DNA of 64,000 bases from Opitutia bacterium ISCC 52. Lineage in GTDB: Bacteria > Verrucomicrobiota > Verrucomicrobiia > Opitutales > UBA2995. The position numbers and the translations under genes were made by a program. Position 1 is the stretch's first letter; every line of letters begins with the position of its first letter. The notes beneath the pieces were generated by a model. That model was not told where the DNA came from and did no database searches. It worked only from the letters and a program-made list of their open reading frames with translations. Shown piece by piece: positions 9,042 to 18,773 of the stretch. Location: assembly GCA_014529675.2 (NCBI GenBank), contig CP076040.1, positions 2,313,894-2,377,893 of the forward strand, written 5' to 3'.

Positions 9042-10475
9042 ATGAGCAGAGACCTTCGATCGCCGTTCCAATTATTGAATTACGGATTCCTTATTTTATG
9101 TTTTCTAACTGTGCTTTTGAGTACGGCGATTGCTCAAGATGCGAAGACGCAAAAAAATGTGCTATTCATCGTATCCGACGACCTGACGAACCGACTGGGC
9201 AGCTACGGTGATCCGATTGTTCAATCACCTAACATCGACCGCCTAGCTCAGAAGGGCGTCCGCTTCGAGCGAGCATATTGCCAGTATCCACTTTGTAATC
9301 CCAGCCGAGCTTCCTTCATGACGGGCCGCCGTCCAGGGACGACCGACGTAACAGAAAACAAAACCCATTTTCGAGAAGCCTTGCCCCAAGTAGTAACCTT
9401 ACCACAGCTCTTTCAGAAGCATGATTATTATGTAGCACGTTCTGGGAAGATCTTTCACTACGGTGTTCCCGGGGGAATCGGAACCAGCGGCTTCGATGAT
9501 GATCCATCCTGGCAGCAAACAGCCAACCCGAAAGGCCGAGACCGTCTATCGCATGATCGGCTAATTAACTACACACCCGAAATGCACTTGGGAATCGCCT
9601 TGGCCTATTTGAAAGATGGCGGTGAGGACACAGAACAAACCGACGGCATGGTCGCGACTGAAGCAATCAAAATGATGGAAGCCAATAAGGACCGTCCTTT
9701 CTTTATTGCTGCAGGCTTCTTCCGCCCCCACGTGCCAAGCGTGGCAACGGAGAAGTACTTCGATATGTATAATCTTGAAGACGTACAGCTTCCGGAAACA
9801 CCTCCCCAGAATCGACCTTCATTACCAGATCCCAGCTACGATTATTGGGAACCCAACTACGGGCTCGATACGGTGAAACTTCGGACTTTTACCCAGGCTT
9901 ACCTGGCAACTATCTCATTCATGGATGCACAAGTGGGTCGGCTGCTCGATGCACTGGACCGACTCGAACTGACGGACAACACCATCGTTGTTTTCTTCTC
10001 TGATCACGGTTGGCTTTTGGGCGAACACGGAGGCCAGTGGCAGAAGCGCAGTCTTTTTGAAGAATCGGCTCGTGTACCGCTCATCATCTATGATCCTTTG
10101 GCTAAAGGAAATGGACAAAGCAGTTTACGCATAGTGGAGCTCATTGACCTGTTCCCTACCCTGGCCGAACTCTGCGGACTTCCCCTTCCCACAGGTCTTG
10201 AAGGAGCCAGCCTGGCACCGCTCCTCGAAAACCCTTCTCATACTTGGAGCAAGCCAGCTATCACTGAGGTCGTAAGACGTAAGGACCGCTCCATCAAAGA
10301 AGGCATCAACGGTCGATCCTTGCGAACCGAACGCTACCGTTACACCGAGTGGGATGGTGGCTCAAAGGGCATTGAACTCTACGATCACCAGACGGATCCC
10401 AATGAATGGTTTAACCTCGCCGCGGATCCAGCCCACAAAAAGACCACCGAGCGTCTTAAAGCTATGCTTCCATAG
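9042..10475 (+). CDS. Secreted sulfatase, iduronate-2-sulfatase-like
   Basis: 477 residues with a signal peptide ending near residue 31 (STAIAQ). It resembles the iduronate-2-sulfatase branch: FIVSDDLTNRLGSYGD, SPNIDRLA, formylglycine motif C85-N-P-S-R followed by MTGRRPGTT, SGKIFH in place of GKWH, a FRPHVP histidine segment, and FSDHGWLLGEHG. This branch commonly removes 2-O-sulfate from uronic acids or related sugars, but many PVC members are uncharacterised. It is divergent from the DUF6090 remnant and stands alone, the next plus-strand frame being a broken fragment. Confidence 0.9.
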   Translation: MSRDLRSPFQLLNYGFLILCFLTVLLSTAIAQDAKTQKNVLFIVSDDLTNRLGSYGDPIVQSPNIDRLAQKGVRFERAYCQYPLCNPSRASFMTGRRPGTTDVTENKTHFREALPQVVTLPQLFQKHDYYVARSGKIFHYGVPGGIGTSGFDDDPSWQQTANPKGRDRLSHDRLINYTPEMHLGIALAYLKDGGEDTEQTDGMVATEAIKMMEANKDRPFFIAAGFFRPHVPSVATEKYFDMYNLEDVQLPETPPQNRPSLPDPSYDYWEPNYGLDTVKLRTFTQAYLATISFMDAQVGRLLDALDRLELTDNTIVVFFSDHGWLLGEHGGQWQKRSLFEESARVPLIIYDPLAKGNGQSSLRIVELIDLFPTLAELCGLPLPTGLEGASLAPLLENPSHTWSKPAITEVVRRKDRSIKEGINGRSLRTERYRYTEWDGGSKGIELYDHQTDPNEWFNLAADPAHKKTTERLKAMLP

Positions 10476-10540
10476 AGTCAAAGAGCTGAGTGAAGTTTGT
10501 CCTCCTTGACGGACTGATAGCACGGAGCTAAGCATAAGGC

Positions 10541-10861
10541 ATGGACACCTCCTTCACCAATACCAAGGAAAGTATATCTCAGGCCCGGCGTGACGCCACT
10601 AATTGGTCAGGTCTAACACGAGCTGATAAGATCCGGTCCATTGAATTGGAAGGTTACTTGGTTTTACCGGATCTGCTGACACCCGATACTTTTGAGCAGA
10701 TTATTGGAGAGCTTAGCCAGTTACCGACTCGAGGAGTTGATTATAGTAAGCATCAACGCGGTTACTCCAACGTACAATGGACTGACTCACCTAAAACCAT
10801 ACCCAAGACACTCATTCAATTAAGTAAACCGAGCTTCACGGGCACTCACTTCATCGCCTGA
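10541..10861 (+). pseudogene. Truncated phytanoyl-CoA dioxygenase-like fragment
   Basis: The 106-codon frame starts with MDTSFTNTKES and contains EGYLVLPDLLTPDTFEQII, the typical opening of PhyH-family Fe(II)/2-oxoglutarate dioxygenases. These are normally 250-300 residues with a HxD...H iron triad further on. None of that triad is present: the recognisable coding ends near 10815, where the convergent nitrilase gene stops (10820). The tail after that point is antisense to the nitrilase. I read it as a 5' remnant left after deletion. The family call rests on a short segment and is moderate. Confidence 0.5.
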
Positions 10862-11767
10862 CGTTTTGGCAATACCTTGATACAATTCCGGTCTACGTCC
10901 TCGCATCCAGCGACGCCCTGAACTTTTTTCCAATAGCTCCAAATTCAAATCAGCCAGAACCATGGTGTTATCGGGCGAGCAGGTTTCGGCTAGAATGCGA
11001 CCGTAAGGATCAATAACCATGGCGTTGCCCGTCCTGATCTCATTGTCATCTAATCCCACCCCGTTACTGAAAATAATAAACAGGCCGTTGTCGTGAGCCC
11101 TAGAAGGCAACCAACACATGAGCCACTCTCTTCCATTCGGACCTTTGAGTGCTTCTTCCAATGCTTCGGGATTCCGGTCTCGTTTTTCCCAGAGCTGGAT
11201 ATCGATCCGCTTCATGCCGTGTGGACTTCCGGAATGGCATCCGCCGGTCTGGTGAGGTGCCAAAAGAATATCCGCACCTTCAAGAGCAGTCATGCGAACA
11301 TTCTCAAAGATGTTGTTATCATAACAAATAAGCACACCGATCTTATAACCCTGTTTCGTTTCAAACACGGTGTATTCATCCCCACTCGACATATGCTTAT
11401 TAATGAAACAATGCAGCTTTCGATGGCAGTGAACCTGACCATTGGGCTCAACTACGACATAGGAATTGTAGAGCTTTCCATCTGGAGCCATTTCAATAAG
11501 ACCTGCACCGACAATGAGTCGATGTTGTTTAGCCAGCCCGATAAGGGCTTGGGTGGATGGCCCTTCCGGCACCGCCTCGGCCAGACCTTCAAGTTGAGTT
11601 CTTCGAAAGTCTCGTAAGTGCCAATAGCCCGTGATGCACATTTCAGGAAAAACAAGGATCTCCACCTTCTCCATCGAAGCCTGCTCACAAAATACTTTTA
11701 TGGTATTTAGGTTCGCACTTTTATTTCCAGGGGCGTGGTTAAACTGAACGGAAGCTACTTTGATCAT
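10820..11767 (-). CDS. Carbon-nitrogen hydrolase (nitrilase superfamily amidase)
   Basis: 315 residues, cytoplasmic, no signal. The three catalytic residues are visible: Glu42 in VFPEMCITGY, Lys117 in HRKLH and Cys148 in ICYDNN. The MIKVASVQFN start is typical of the superfamily, as is the late GNAMVIDPYGRILAE strand. The likely reaction is hydrolysis of an amide or N-carbamoyl bond. Specificity cannot be named: an inserted HGMKRIDIQLWEKR segment after the cysteine motif is unusual and may shape the pocket. It is divergent from a sulfatase across 151 bases, where both promoters should lie. Confidence 0.85.
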   Translation of the reverse strand: MIKVASVQFNHAPGNKSANLNTIKVFCEQASMEKVEILVFPEMCITGYWHLRDFRRTQLEGLAEAVPEGPSTQALIGLAKQHRLIVGAGLIEMAPDGKLYNSYVVVEPNGQVHCHRKLHCFINKHMSSGDEYTVFETKQGYKIGVLICYDNNIFENVRMTALEGADILLAPHQTGGCHSGSPHGMKRIDIQLWEKRDRNPEALEEALKGPNGREWLMCWLPSRAHDNGLFIIFSNGVGLDDNEIRTGNAMVIDPYGRILAETCSPDNTMVLADLNLELLEKSSGRRWMRGRRPELYQGIAKTSGDEVSAREARFT

Positions 11768-11918
11768 AATATTTCGTTACCAATTGAAGATTAGATCCAT
11801 ATATATGAGAGAACTCAAGTAACCTATTATCACCCGCCAACGGCAACCAAGGTCATGGTTCATCCTCGCATTTGGTTCATTCAAACTTACATTCCCATCT
11901 TCACCCAAAGAAATACCC

Positions 11919-13280
11919 ATGAAAATGCCTCCATTTATCCCCAGCCTAGTATTGGTAATACTCTGCACTGCTACCGCACTGTTCGCCGCCGAACGTCCCA
12001 ATATTGTAGTCATTCTAACCGACGACCAGGGTTACGCGGATATCAGCTTCAATCCGAATCACCCGAAGGAGGTTAACACGCCTCATATGGATAGCCTGGC
12101 CAAAGAAGGAGTTTTCTTCACACAAGCCTATACGAGTGGTGTTGTATGCTCTCCCACCCGAGCAGGCATGATGCTGGGAAAATATCAGCAACGCGTAGGC
12201 ATCTATACCGCAGGTGAAGGTGGCAATGGCTTTGATCCCAAACTTAGGATGTTCCCTGGTTTTCTACCGGACGAATATACATGTACGGCCATTGGTAAAT
12301 GGCATCTGGGTCTCGACAACGATTATCCCGAGTTGAAGTGGCACGCCATGAATCGTGGCTTTGACGAAGCCTACAAGTTCATGGGCCGTGGAGGACACGA
12401 CTATTTTGAATCCAAAGGAGTCAATGGCGACGACTACGCCCCCATCTACCGGAATAAGACTCGTATTCCCGCCGATGAGTATGAGGGCTATCTCACCACG
12501 CGGCTTAGCGAAGAAGCGGTCGCCTTTATCGATCGCGAGAAGGACAATCCCTTCTTCCTCTACCTGGCTTACAACGCGGTTCATACCCCAGCTCAGGCCC
12601 CGCAAAAAGATATCGATGTCTACAAGAAAAAGTATCCTTACCTCTCAGAGCGAAGAGCGACACTTATGGCCATGCTTGAGCACCTGGACAAAGGAGTCGG
12701 TTCCGTAGTCAACAAATTGAAGGACGAAGGTATCTGGGACAATACGCTCTTGTTTTTCTTAACCGACAACGGTGGCGCCGGAGCCATGGAAGCTGACAAC
12801 GGCATCTTGCGCGGTTTCAAGCAGCAGGTCTATGAAGGCGGCATCCGCACCCCGTGGATCGTTAGTTGGCCCAAACAATTTAAAGGGGGTCGAAAAATCG
12901 ATACACCGGTGATCTCCTTTGACATCTTGCCTACCGTGATGGACGCACTGGATCTGTCTCCCCCCGAAGCCAAACACTTCGACGGGAAAAGCATCCTGCC
13001 ATTGATCGAAAGTAAAACAAAATCTCATCACGACGTTCTCTTTTGGGATACCGCCAGCCCAAAGGCCGGTTGGGCAGTGCGCAAGGGTCACTGGAAAATC
13101 CGTGGTGACGCGAAAGGCTTGGAACTTTATAATTTGGCAAGCGACCCATCTGAAGCAAAGGATCTTGCGAAGAAGCAGCCTGAACGCGTGAAAGCCATGG
13201 AAGCGCTTTACACTGCATGGCGATCTGAAATGGCACCCCCCGTTTCAGAGTCTCAAAAGAGAGATAGACGAAACAGGTAA
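11919..13280 (+). CDS. Secreted type I sulfatase
   Basis: 453 residues with a signal peptide ending near residue 24 (LFAA). Motifs: ILTDDQGYADIS metal site (Asp35-Asp36), formylglycine motif C77-S-P-T-R, IGKWHLG, NAVHTPAQAP histidine segment, and FLTDNGGAGAM. The arrangement matches the broad N-acetylgalactosamine-6 / arylsulfatase type found in marine PVC bacteria. It ends in a basic, Arg-rich tail (SQKRDRRNR). The nearest plus-strand neighbour, another sulfatase, starts 70 bases on, so both may share a transcript. Confidence 0.92.
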   Translation: MKMPPFIPSLVLVILCTATALFAAERPNIVVILTDDQGYADISFNPNHPKEVNTPHMDSLAKEGVFFTQAYTSGVVCSPTRAGMMLGKYQQRVGIYTAGEGGNGFDPKLRMFPGFLPDEYTCTAIGKWHLGLDNDYPELKWHAMNRGFDEAYKFMGRGGHDYFESKGVNGDDYAPIYRNKTRIPADEYEGYLTTRLSEEAVAFIDREKDNPFFLYLAYNAVHTPAQAPQKDIDVYKKKYPYLSERRATLMAMLEHLDKGVGSVVNKLKDEGIWDNTLLFFLTDNGGAGAMEADNGILRGFKQQVYEGGIRTPWIVSWPKQFKGGRKIDTPVISFDILPTVMDALDLSPPEAKHFDGKSILPLIESKTKSHHDVLFWDTASPKAGWAVRKGHWKIRGDAKGLELYNLASDPSEAKDLAKKQPERVKAMEALYTAWRSEMAPPVSESQKRDRRNR

Positions 13281-13325
13281 CGTACTCTTATTAGGAGATC
13301 GTTCGTATTTTTGTCTCCACTCCAT

Positions 13326-13349
13326 GTGACCAGTGACCATACTGGTCAC
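13326..13349 (+). promoter_or_regulatory. Perfect 9-bp inverted repeat abutting a sulfatase start codon
   Basis: gtgaccagt (13326-13334), spacer gaccat, then actggtcac (13341-13349) is a perfect palindrome ending one base before the ATG at 13351. In RNA it would form a 9-bp hairpin occupying the ribosome-binding position; in DNA it has the form of a dimeric operator. A GTG inside it (13333) is an in-frame alternative start. Confidence 0.45.
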
Positions 13350-13350
13350 T

Positions 13351-14901
13351 ATGCCTACCTATCGACTTGCTACCTGTTTCCTCTATGCTTGGACTTTTTT
13401 GTGCGTTAGTATCTTCGTAATCGCTGACTCCAGACCCAACATCCTCTTTATCATTGCGGACGATCAGGCTCCCTTTGACCTGAAAACTTACGAACCAGAC
13501 TCCATTCTCGAAACGCCCCATATCGATCGCCTGGCCCGGGAAGGCATGGTCATTGATCAAGCCTATCACATGGGGGCCTGGGTCAGTGGAGTCTGCACAC
13601 CTTCACGCCATATGATCATGTCAGGGCGCACATTGTGGCATACACCCAATCGACCAGGCCGAGATAACAACCCTCATTGGAATAATCCTGACATGGTCCC
13701 ACCGGATCTGGTCAAGAATACCCTGGCTGCGGTATTCAATCGAGCTGGCTACGATACCATGCGGACCTGCAAGCGGGGCAATAGCTACGAAGCTGCCAAT
13801 GCGGAGTTTACGGTCCGGCGCGATGCCGATAAGCGTGGTGGAACAGACGAGACGGGCAGCGCATGGCATGGAGAGCAAGTTTTAGACTATCTGAACGAAC
13901 GCGAAGCAGCCAAAGACCAGGATCCTTTTCTCATATATTTTGGGTTCTCTCATCCGCATGACACTCGTGATGGAACACCTGAACTTCTGGCAAAATATGG
14001 CGCCGTTAACCATATCGATCCAGATACCTTACCGAAAGCTCACCCCAAACAACCTCCTTTACCCGCCAATTATCTTCCAGGACACCCATTCCCGTTTCGT
14101 CTCCCTGGTGCACGGGATGAAGAACGAGTGAGCGGCGTCTGGTTCAACCGCGACGAAAGAACCATTCGCAATGAGCTTGGTCGAGAATTCGCCTGTAGTG
14201 AAAACATCGATATTCAAATTGGCCGTGTATTGGAAAAGTTGGAATCAATGGGTGAGTTGGAAAACACCTACATCATTTATACCTCCGATCATGGCATAGC
14301 CATCGGCCGTCATGGTCTCCAGGGAAAACAGAACCTGTATGAACACAGTTGGCGCGTTCCTTTCATCGTTAAAGGCCCGGGAATCAAAGCAGGTTCCCGC
14401 GAGCCAGGAAACGTTTACCTACTCGACGCACTCGCCACGCTCTGTGATTTAGCCGGTATTGAAGCACCCGATACAAATGAAGGCCTAAGCTTAAAACCCG
14501 TCTTAACCGGTAAAAAGAAAACGATACGAGATGTCATTTATGGAGTATTCGCTGCTGAGACACGGCCTGGGTTACGCGCGGTTCGCAAGGGCGATTGGAA
14601 GCTCACCAAGTACGACGTCTACGATGGCAAGTATCAGATCACTCATTTGTTTAACCTGGCAGACAATCCCAACGAATTTATCCCCGAACACCACGACCCT
14701 GCGGTTGTAGCATTAACCGGAATCGAACCACAAAGCCATCAGACCAACCTGGCCGAACATCCCATTTATGCCGACAAACTCGCCGAAATGGAAGCAATCC
14801 TCCTCGAGCAGATGCAGAAGCACGATGATCCCTTCCGCTTATGGAATCAGCCCAAAGGCATAGCAAATCCGGACATGAAAAAAGCTCATAAATTCTATTG
14901 A
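13351..14901 (+). CDS. Secreted type I sulfatase
   Basis: I use the ATG at 13351, which opens a signal peptide (MPTYRLATCFLYAWTF..., cleavage near IADS); an in-frame GTG at 13333 would add six residues. 516 residues. Motifs: FIIADDQAPFD metal site, formylglycine motif C82-T-P-S-R followed by MSGRTLWH, a SHPHD segment, YTSDHGIAIGRHG and an LYEHSWRVPF strand near the active site. GKWH is replaced by a TCKRGNSYE segment, so the pocket differs from classical arylsulfatases. It is longer than the neighbouring sulfatases and has an extended C-terminus. Confidence 0.9.
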   Translation: MPTYRLATCFLYAWTFLCVSIFVIADSRPNILFIIADDQAPFDLKTYEPDSILETPHIDRLAREGMVIDQAYHMGAWVSGVCTPSRHMIMSGRTLWHTPNRPGRDNNPHWNNPDMVPPDLVKNTLAAVFNRAGYDTMRTCKRGNSYEAANAEFTVRRDADKRGGTDETGSAWHGEQVLDYLNEREAAKDQDPFLIYFGFSHPHDTRDGTPELLAKYGAVNHIDPDTLPKAHPKQPPLPANYLPGHPFPFRLPGARDEERVSGVWFNRDERTIRNELGREFACSENIDIQIGRVLEKLESMGELENTYIIYTSDHGIAIGRHGLQGKQNLYEHSWRVPFIVKGPGIKAGSREPGNVYLLDALATLCDLAGIEAPDTNEGLSLKPVLTGKKKTIRDVIYGVFAAETRPGLRAVRKGDWKLTKYDVYDGKYQITHLFNLADNPNEFIPEHHDPAVVALTGIEPQSHQTNLAEHPIYADKLAEMEAILLEQMQKHDDPFRLWNQPKGIANPDMKKAHKFY

Positions 14902-14964
14902 GTGGTACGCTCGGGTAACGACTCTCTCTAAAACTAATTCCAAAGAGCGTTTTCTATAAACTTC

Positions 14965-16452
14965 ATGCAAGAGCTTCCTTTATTTACTCGAGCACGCGGA
15001 CATGGCGAAAAGATCGCCATTCGCTCTGGCACCAAGGATTCCAGTTACAAAGACTTGTTCACCCAATCAGCTAGCTTGGCTTATAGGTTATTAGACGGAA
15101 AAGACGACTTAAAGGAAGCACGGATCGCCTTTCTGGCTCCAGCAGGCTTCGAGTATGCAACCATTCAATGGGGAATCTGGCGTGCCGGTGGAGTTCTCGT
15201 CCCTTTATGCTTATCCGCAGCCGAACCGGAACTGGAGTATGCGCTCCTCAATTCAGAAACGAGCATGGTCGTGGCGACTGAAGATCAAAACGCCAAAATA
15301 GCAGCTCTTTGCCAACAACTCGACATACCGCTAATTGTCCTTGAGCAGTTGGTTCTCGTATCCGTAAAACCGCTACCCAAACTGGATCCTTCAAGGAGAG
15401 CCATGATTCTTTATACTAGCGGTACCACTAGTAAGCCGAAGGGTGTGGTTTTATCTCACGCAAATCTTCAGGCACAAATTGAATCCCTGGTCGAAGCCTG
15501 GGAGTGGCAGACCAACGATCGCATTCCGCTTTTTCTACCACTCCACCATATTCACGGAATCATCAATGTGCTTTCCTGCGCCCTATGGATGGGTGCAACC
15601 GTCGAAGCCTTTCCAAAGTTTGACAGTCCTAACATTTTGAAACGAGTCGAAGAAGACGCCTACACCGTTTTCATGGCCGTGCCCACTATCTATGTAAAAC
15701 TGATTGAAGCACTGGAAGCACTGGCGGAAGAGGAACGAAGAGCAGTAGTCCGAGGATTCAAAAACCTGCGACTGATGGTGTCAGGATCGGCCGCCCTACC
15801 TGCCAGCGTTCATAAAGCCTGGACTGAATTAACAGGACAAAAGCTTTTAGAACGCTATGGAATGACCGAAATCGGCATGGCCTTGTCCAATCCATTTCAT
15901 GGTGAACGTCGGCCAGGAGCTGTTGGCAAACCCCTACCACAGGTCGAAGTTCGACTCGTGGCCGAATCAGGCGAATGGGTGACGGTTGAAAACGAACCAG
16001 GAGAAATTCAAGTGCGCGGCCCCTGTGTCTTCAATGAATATTGGAAGCGTCCTGATGTTACAGCAGAGTCATTTGAAAATGGCTGGTTCCGCACCGGAGA
16101 CATGGCCGTCATAGAAAACGGTTACTACCGAATAATGGGGAGACTCTCCGTAGACATCATCAAGAGTGGAGGTTACAAATTATCGGCTTTGGAAATTGAG
16201 GCCGTGCTCTTACAACACCCTTTGATTAAAGAATGCGCTGTGATTGGGCATCTGGATGACACCTGGGGTGAAGTTGTTGCAGCAGCCGTGGCCCTTGAGG
16301 AAGGCTCAAGCCTGGCGTTGGATGACCTCCGGGATTGGTGTCGCGACAAACTCTCTCATTATAAACTTCCTAAAAAACTTCTGATCGTAGAATCACTACC
16401 CAGAAATGCCATGGGTAAGCTTACAAAACCCGCGGTAAAGGAGTTGTTCTAA
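14965..16452 (+). CDS. AMP-forming acyl-CoA synthetase, malonyl-CoA synthetase (MatB/ACSF3)-like
   Basis: 495 residues, cytoplasmic. ANL-superfamily signatures in order: P-loop YTSGTTSKPKG (150-160), LPLHHIHGIINVL, MAVPTIYVKL, ERYGMTEIGMALSNP, GWFRTGDMAVIENGYYRIMGR, the hinge/acyl segment IIKSGGYKLSALEIE, and the C-terminal catalytic Lys485 in AMGKLTK. The HHIHG and PTIYVKL segments match the malonyl-CoA synthetase group. It would make malonyl-CoA or a related acyl-CoA from the free acid. The 63-base gap after a sulfatase allows co-transcription, but a functional link is not obvious. The 3' end overlaps the convergent sulfatase by 4 bases. Confidence 0.8.
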   Translation: MQELPLFTRARGHGEKIAIRSGTKDSSYKDLFTQSASLAYRLLDGKDDLKEARIAFLAPAGFEYATIQWGIWRAGGVLVPLCLSAAEPELEYALLNSETSMVVATEDQNAKIAALCQQLDIPLIVLEQLVLVSVKPLPKLDPSRRAMILYTSGTTSKPKGVVLSHANLQAQIESLVEAWEWQTNDRIPLFLPLHHIHGIINVLSCALWMGATVEAFPKFDSPNILKRVEEDAYTVFMAVPTIYVKLIEALEALAEEERRAVVRGFKNLRLMVSGSAALPASVHKAWTELTGQKLLERYGMTEIGMALSNPFHGERRPGAVGKPLPQVEVRLVAESGEWVTVENEPGEIQVRGPCVFNEYWKRPDVTAESFENGWFRTGDMAVIENGYYRIMGRLSVDIIKSGGYKLSALEIEAVLLQHPLIKECAVIGHLDDTWGEVVAAAVALEEGSSLALDDLRDWCRDKLSHYKLPKKLLIVESLPRNAMGKLTKPAVKELF

Positions 16453-18041
16453 TTCTGCCCCTGAGCTTGCCTTCTATTGGGACCATCCGAGTTCTCGCCA
16501 CGAGGCCGGCGACCACCACCCTGTCCTGTTTGAGGACCTTCTCCGCGAGGACCAGTCTGAGCACGCCCTCCAGGACCCCCCTGCCGTCCAGCTCCGCCAC
16601 GACCACCTCCACGAGCGCCGCCTATTTGCGGTGCATTCTTCTTGGGGAGCCATTTAGCCAGTCTGGTTTTATGACCTGCATAGCCGGAATCAGAGGCCAG
16701 ATTGTGCCATTCATGGGGATCATTTTCGATGTCGTAAAACTCTTCAGAACCATCGGGATAACTCAGATATCGAAACCGCTCTCCAGATACCACATGCGTT
16801 CTAAAGGCGGAGGAAGAAACCACGGCACGATCAGGACGCTTATTTGGATCTTTTAACAAAGGAACCAAACTTGTTCCTTGAACGTGGTCAGGCGCTTTCA
16901 GTCCAGTCAACTCAGTTAGAGTGGCATAGAGATCCATGGTCGAAACGGGAGAATGGGAAGTACTACCGGGTGTGGTAACTCCTGGTGCAACGACAATAAA
17001 AGGAACGCGATGCGACTCACCCCAGAGAGATCCTTTCCGCCAACGACCTTTTTCTCCCAAATGAAACCCATGGTCCGACCACAGGACGATGATGGTATCG
17101 TCTGCTCGGCCGCTTTCATCCAGTGCATCCAAGATTAGACCAAGCATCGTATCCGCAAAACTTATACTTGCGAGGTACCCCTGAACGCCTTCCTTCCATC
17201 GTTTGAGAGATTTATCTTCAAGCACCCAATCATGGAGAGCAAAAGAACTCGTTCTGCCGGCAGGACCTCCCCTCGAGGTAGCAACCGGGGAAACATCATC
17301 CAAATCTCCTTCCAAAACTTCTGGGAGCTGAATACTTTCCAATGGATATAGATCAAAATAAGATTGCGGAACGAACCAGGGTTCGTGTGGCCGGTAGATT
17401 CCCACGGCGTTAAACCTGGGACTCTCACTTTGTTCGAGTATTTTTTCAACAGACCAGCTTACCACCTGTCCATCGCCAATAGCTGAATCGTGGGCAACTA
17501 CTGGTGACCAGTCAAAATTCCGCTCAGGACCTCCATTCGCTGGCCGTTCGTGAGGACCGATTTCATCTGGCAATTGCCGGTCCAAGGATGGCCAGAAAGC
17601 ATCCCAACCATTTGGATCGTTATATCCGAGGTAAGCAGCAGGGGCAAAAGTTGAGCCGTGGAATAACTTTCCTGCCCCGACGGTCTGGTAGCCTGCCTCT
17701 CTAAAAAAGCGAGGAATGGTCGCTTTATCCTTAGTGGCATCTATGGTTCTCCAATCCGGTCCATTGCCAAAAATACCTGTACTCGAAGGATGAAGACCTA
17801 ACATAATAGCGGTTCGAGTTGGGTTGCAGATCATGGATGGACTATGCGCATTGGTAAATGTTATGCCACGCTCAGCAAGTCGATCCATGTTGGGCGTCTT
17901 GGCTTGTTCATGCCCTAAGGGCCCAATCCAATCGTTCAAGTCATCGATGGATATAAATAATATATGGGGCCTTTCACTTGCTTTAAGAAACGACGCGATA
18001 ACGAGTATCGCACCAACGAGTATGAATCTAGATTTTGCCAT
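16449..18041 (-). CDS. Secreted iduronate-2-sulfatase-like sulfatase with Gly/Arg-rich tail
   Basis: 530 residues; signal peptide to about residue 20 (FLKAS). Motifs: ISIDDLNDWIGPLG, formylglycine motif C72-N-P-T-R, AGKLFHG, YRPHEPW histidine segment and WSDHGFHLGEKGRWRKGSLW. It belongs to the iduronate-2-sulfatase-like branch. From about residue 475 the catalytic domain gives way to a roughly 55-residue low-complexity tail of GGARGGGRGG and GGPGG units with Arg and Gln, found also in other secreted proteins here. It is the last gene of a minus-strand run and follows the membrane-anchored protein by 60 bases. Confidence 0.9.
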   Translation of the reverse strand: MAKSRFILVGAILVIASFLKASERPHILFISIDDLNDWIGPLGHEQAKTPNMDRLAERGITFTNAHSPSMICNPTRTAIMLGLHPSSTGIFGNGPDWRTIDATKDKATIPRFFREAGYQTVGAGKLFHGSTFAPAAYLGYNDPNGWDAFWPSLDRQLPDEIGPHERPANGGPERNFDWSPVVAHDSAIGDGQVVSWSVEKILEQSESPRFNAVGIYRPHEPWFVPQSYFDLYPLESIQLPEVLEGDLDDVSPVATSRGGPAGRTSSFALHDWVLEDKSLKRWKEGVQGYLASISFADTMLGLILDALDESGRADDTIIVLWSDHGFHLGEKGRWRKGSLWGESHRVPFIVVAPGVTTPGSTSHSPVSTMDLYATLTELTGLKAPDHVQGTSLVPLLKDPNKRPDRAVVSSSAFRTHVVSGERFRYLSYPDGSEEFYDIENDPHEWHNLASDSGYAGHKTRLAKWLPKKNAPQIGGARGGGRGGAGRQGGPGGRAQTGPRGEGPQTGQGGGRRPRGENSDGPNRRQAQGQN

Positions 18042-18101
18042 AGTTTGTAACCGGATTGAGAAGTTGCTTTGCGGAAAATTAGAGTTCGAGATTTAGGAAA
18101 A

Positions 18102-18764
18102 CTAAAACTCGACGGTTTTGATAACCTTGCCGTCCACTGCTCGGTACATTTCTTTGTGCTCCGTCCAGTAACCACTAACATTTAAACGCACGGTAATCTC
18201 CGCCTCTTCCAGGTTCATAAGGTACCAGCCATGGTAGCCAGGAAAGGGAGTCGTGAAGGAACCACTCTGAGAGGTGCCTTCACCTTTGCTGTAGGCCTGC
18301 TCGAAACCTTCGGGATAATTAGGAGCATCTGCGGTTGAAGGATGGCCATGAAATTCAAAGTATACGCCATCGCTTTTAGCTCCCAAGACTTCCCACGAAT
18401 AGACCAAGGTCGAGTCGGCCGGCATGATGAATTTGTGTTCCATTTCGCCAAAGTCCTCGATTTTCAAGTCGATGGTCTCCGTTCTAAAAGGAACTTCCTC
18501 GAGTTTTATTAGCCCTTGGATCGACTCTTCGATTCTCTCAGCCGTGACGTCATATTCGGCTATATTGAATTCCATGGTTTGCCCGAAGTCTTGTCCTGCA
18601 GCCGGCGCACTCTCCGACAATTTGCTAATGCTGGTTAAGCGGCCGAACCCGGTAGGATCGATCCCATACTCAGCGGGCAGAACGACCATTACTAACAGGA
18701 TGACAGCGCCAAGGGCAGCCAATCCCAGTTTCTTTCCAATAGACCACGATGTTTTGTCAGTCAT
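18102..18764 (-). CDS. Membrane-anchored conserved protein next to HupE/UreJ-like gene
   Basis: 220 residues: short basic cytoplasmic start, one membrane helix (about residues 12-28), then LPAEYGIDPTGFGR, a segment I recognise from single-helix anchor proteins that accompany HupE/UreJ-type membrane proteins. The remainder would be periplasmic and beta-rich (VYFEFHGHPS, YHGWYLMN, ITVRLNVSGYW), with several histidines. It follows the HupE-like gene by 9 bases, so it is probably a partner of it. No enzymatic motif is visible; a metal-binding or sensing role is only a guess. Confidence 0.6.
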   Translation of the reverse strand: MTDKTSWSIGKKLGLAALGAVILLVMVVLPAEYGIDPTGFGRLTSISKLSESAPAAGQDFGQTMEFNIAEYDVTAERIEESIQGLIKLEEVPFRTETIDLKIEDFGEMEHKFIMPADSTLVYSWEVLGAKSDGVYFEFHGHPSTADAPNYPEGFEQAYSKGEGTSQSGSFTTPFPGYHGWYLMNLEEAEITVRLNVSGYWTEHKEMYRAVDGKVIKTVEF

Positions 18765-18773
18765 AATGTTACC

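Noticed and set aside
1820-16452. A classical polysaccharide utilisation locus
   Set aside because: No SusC/SusD pair, hybrid regulator or dedicated polysaccharide lyase/hydrolase set is visible; the region is better called a sulfatase-rich island.
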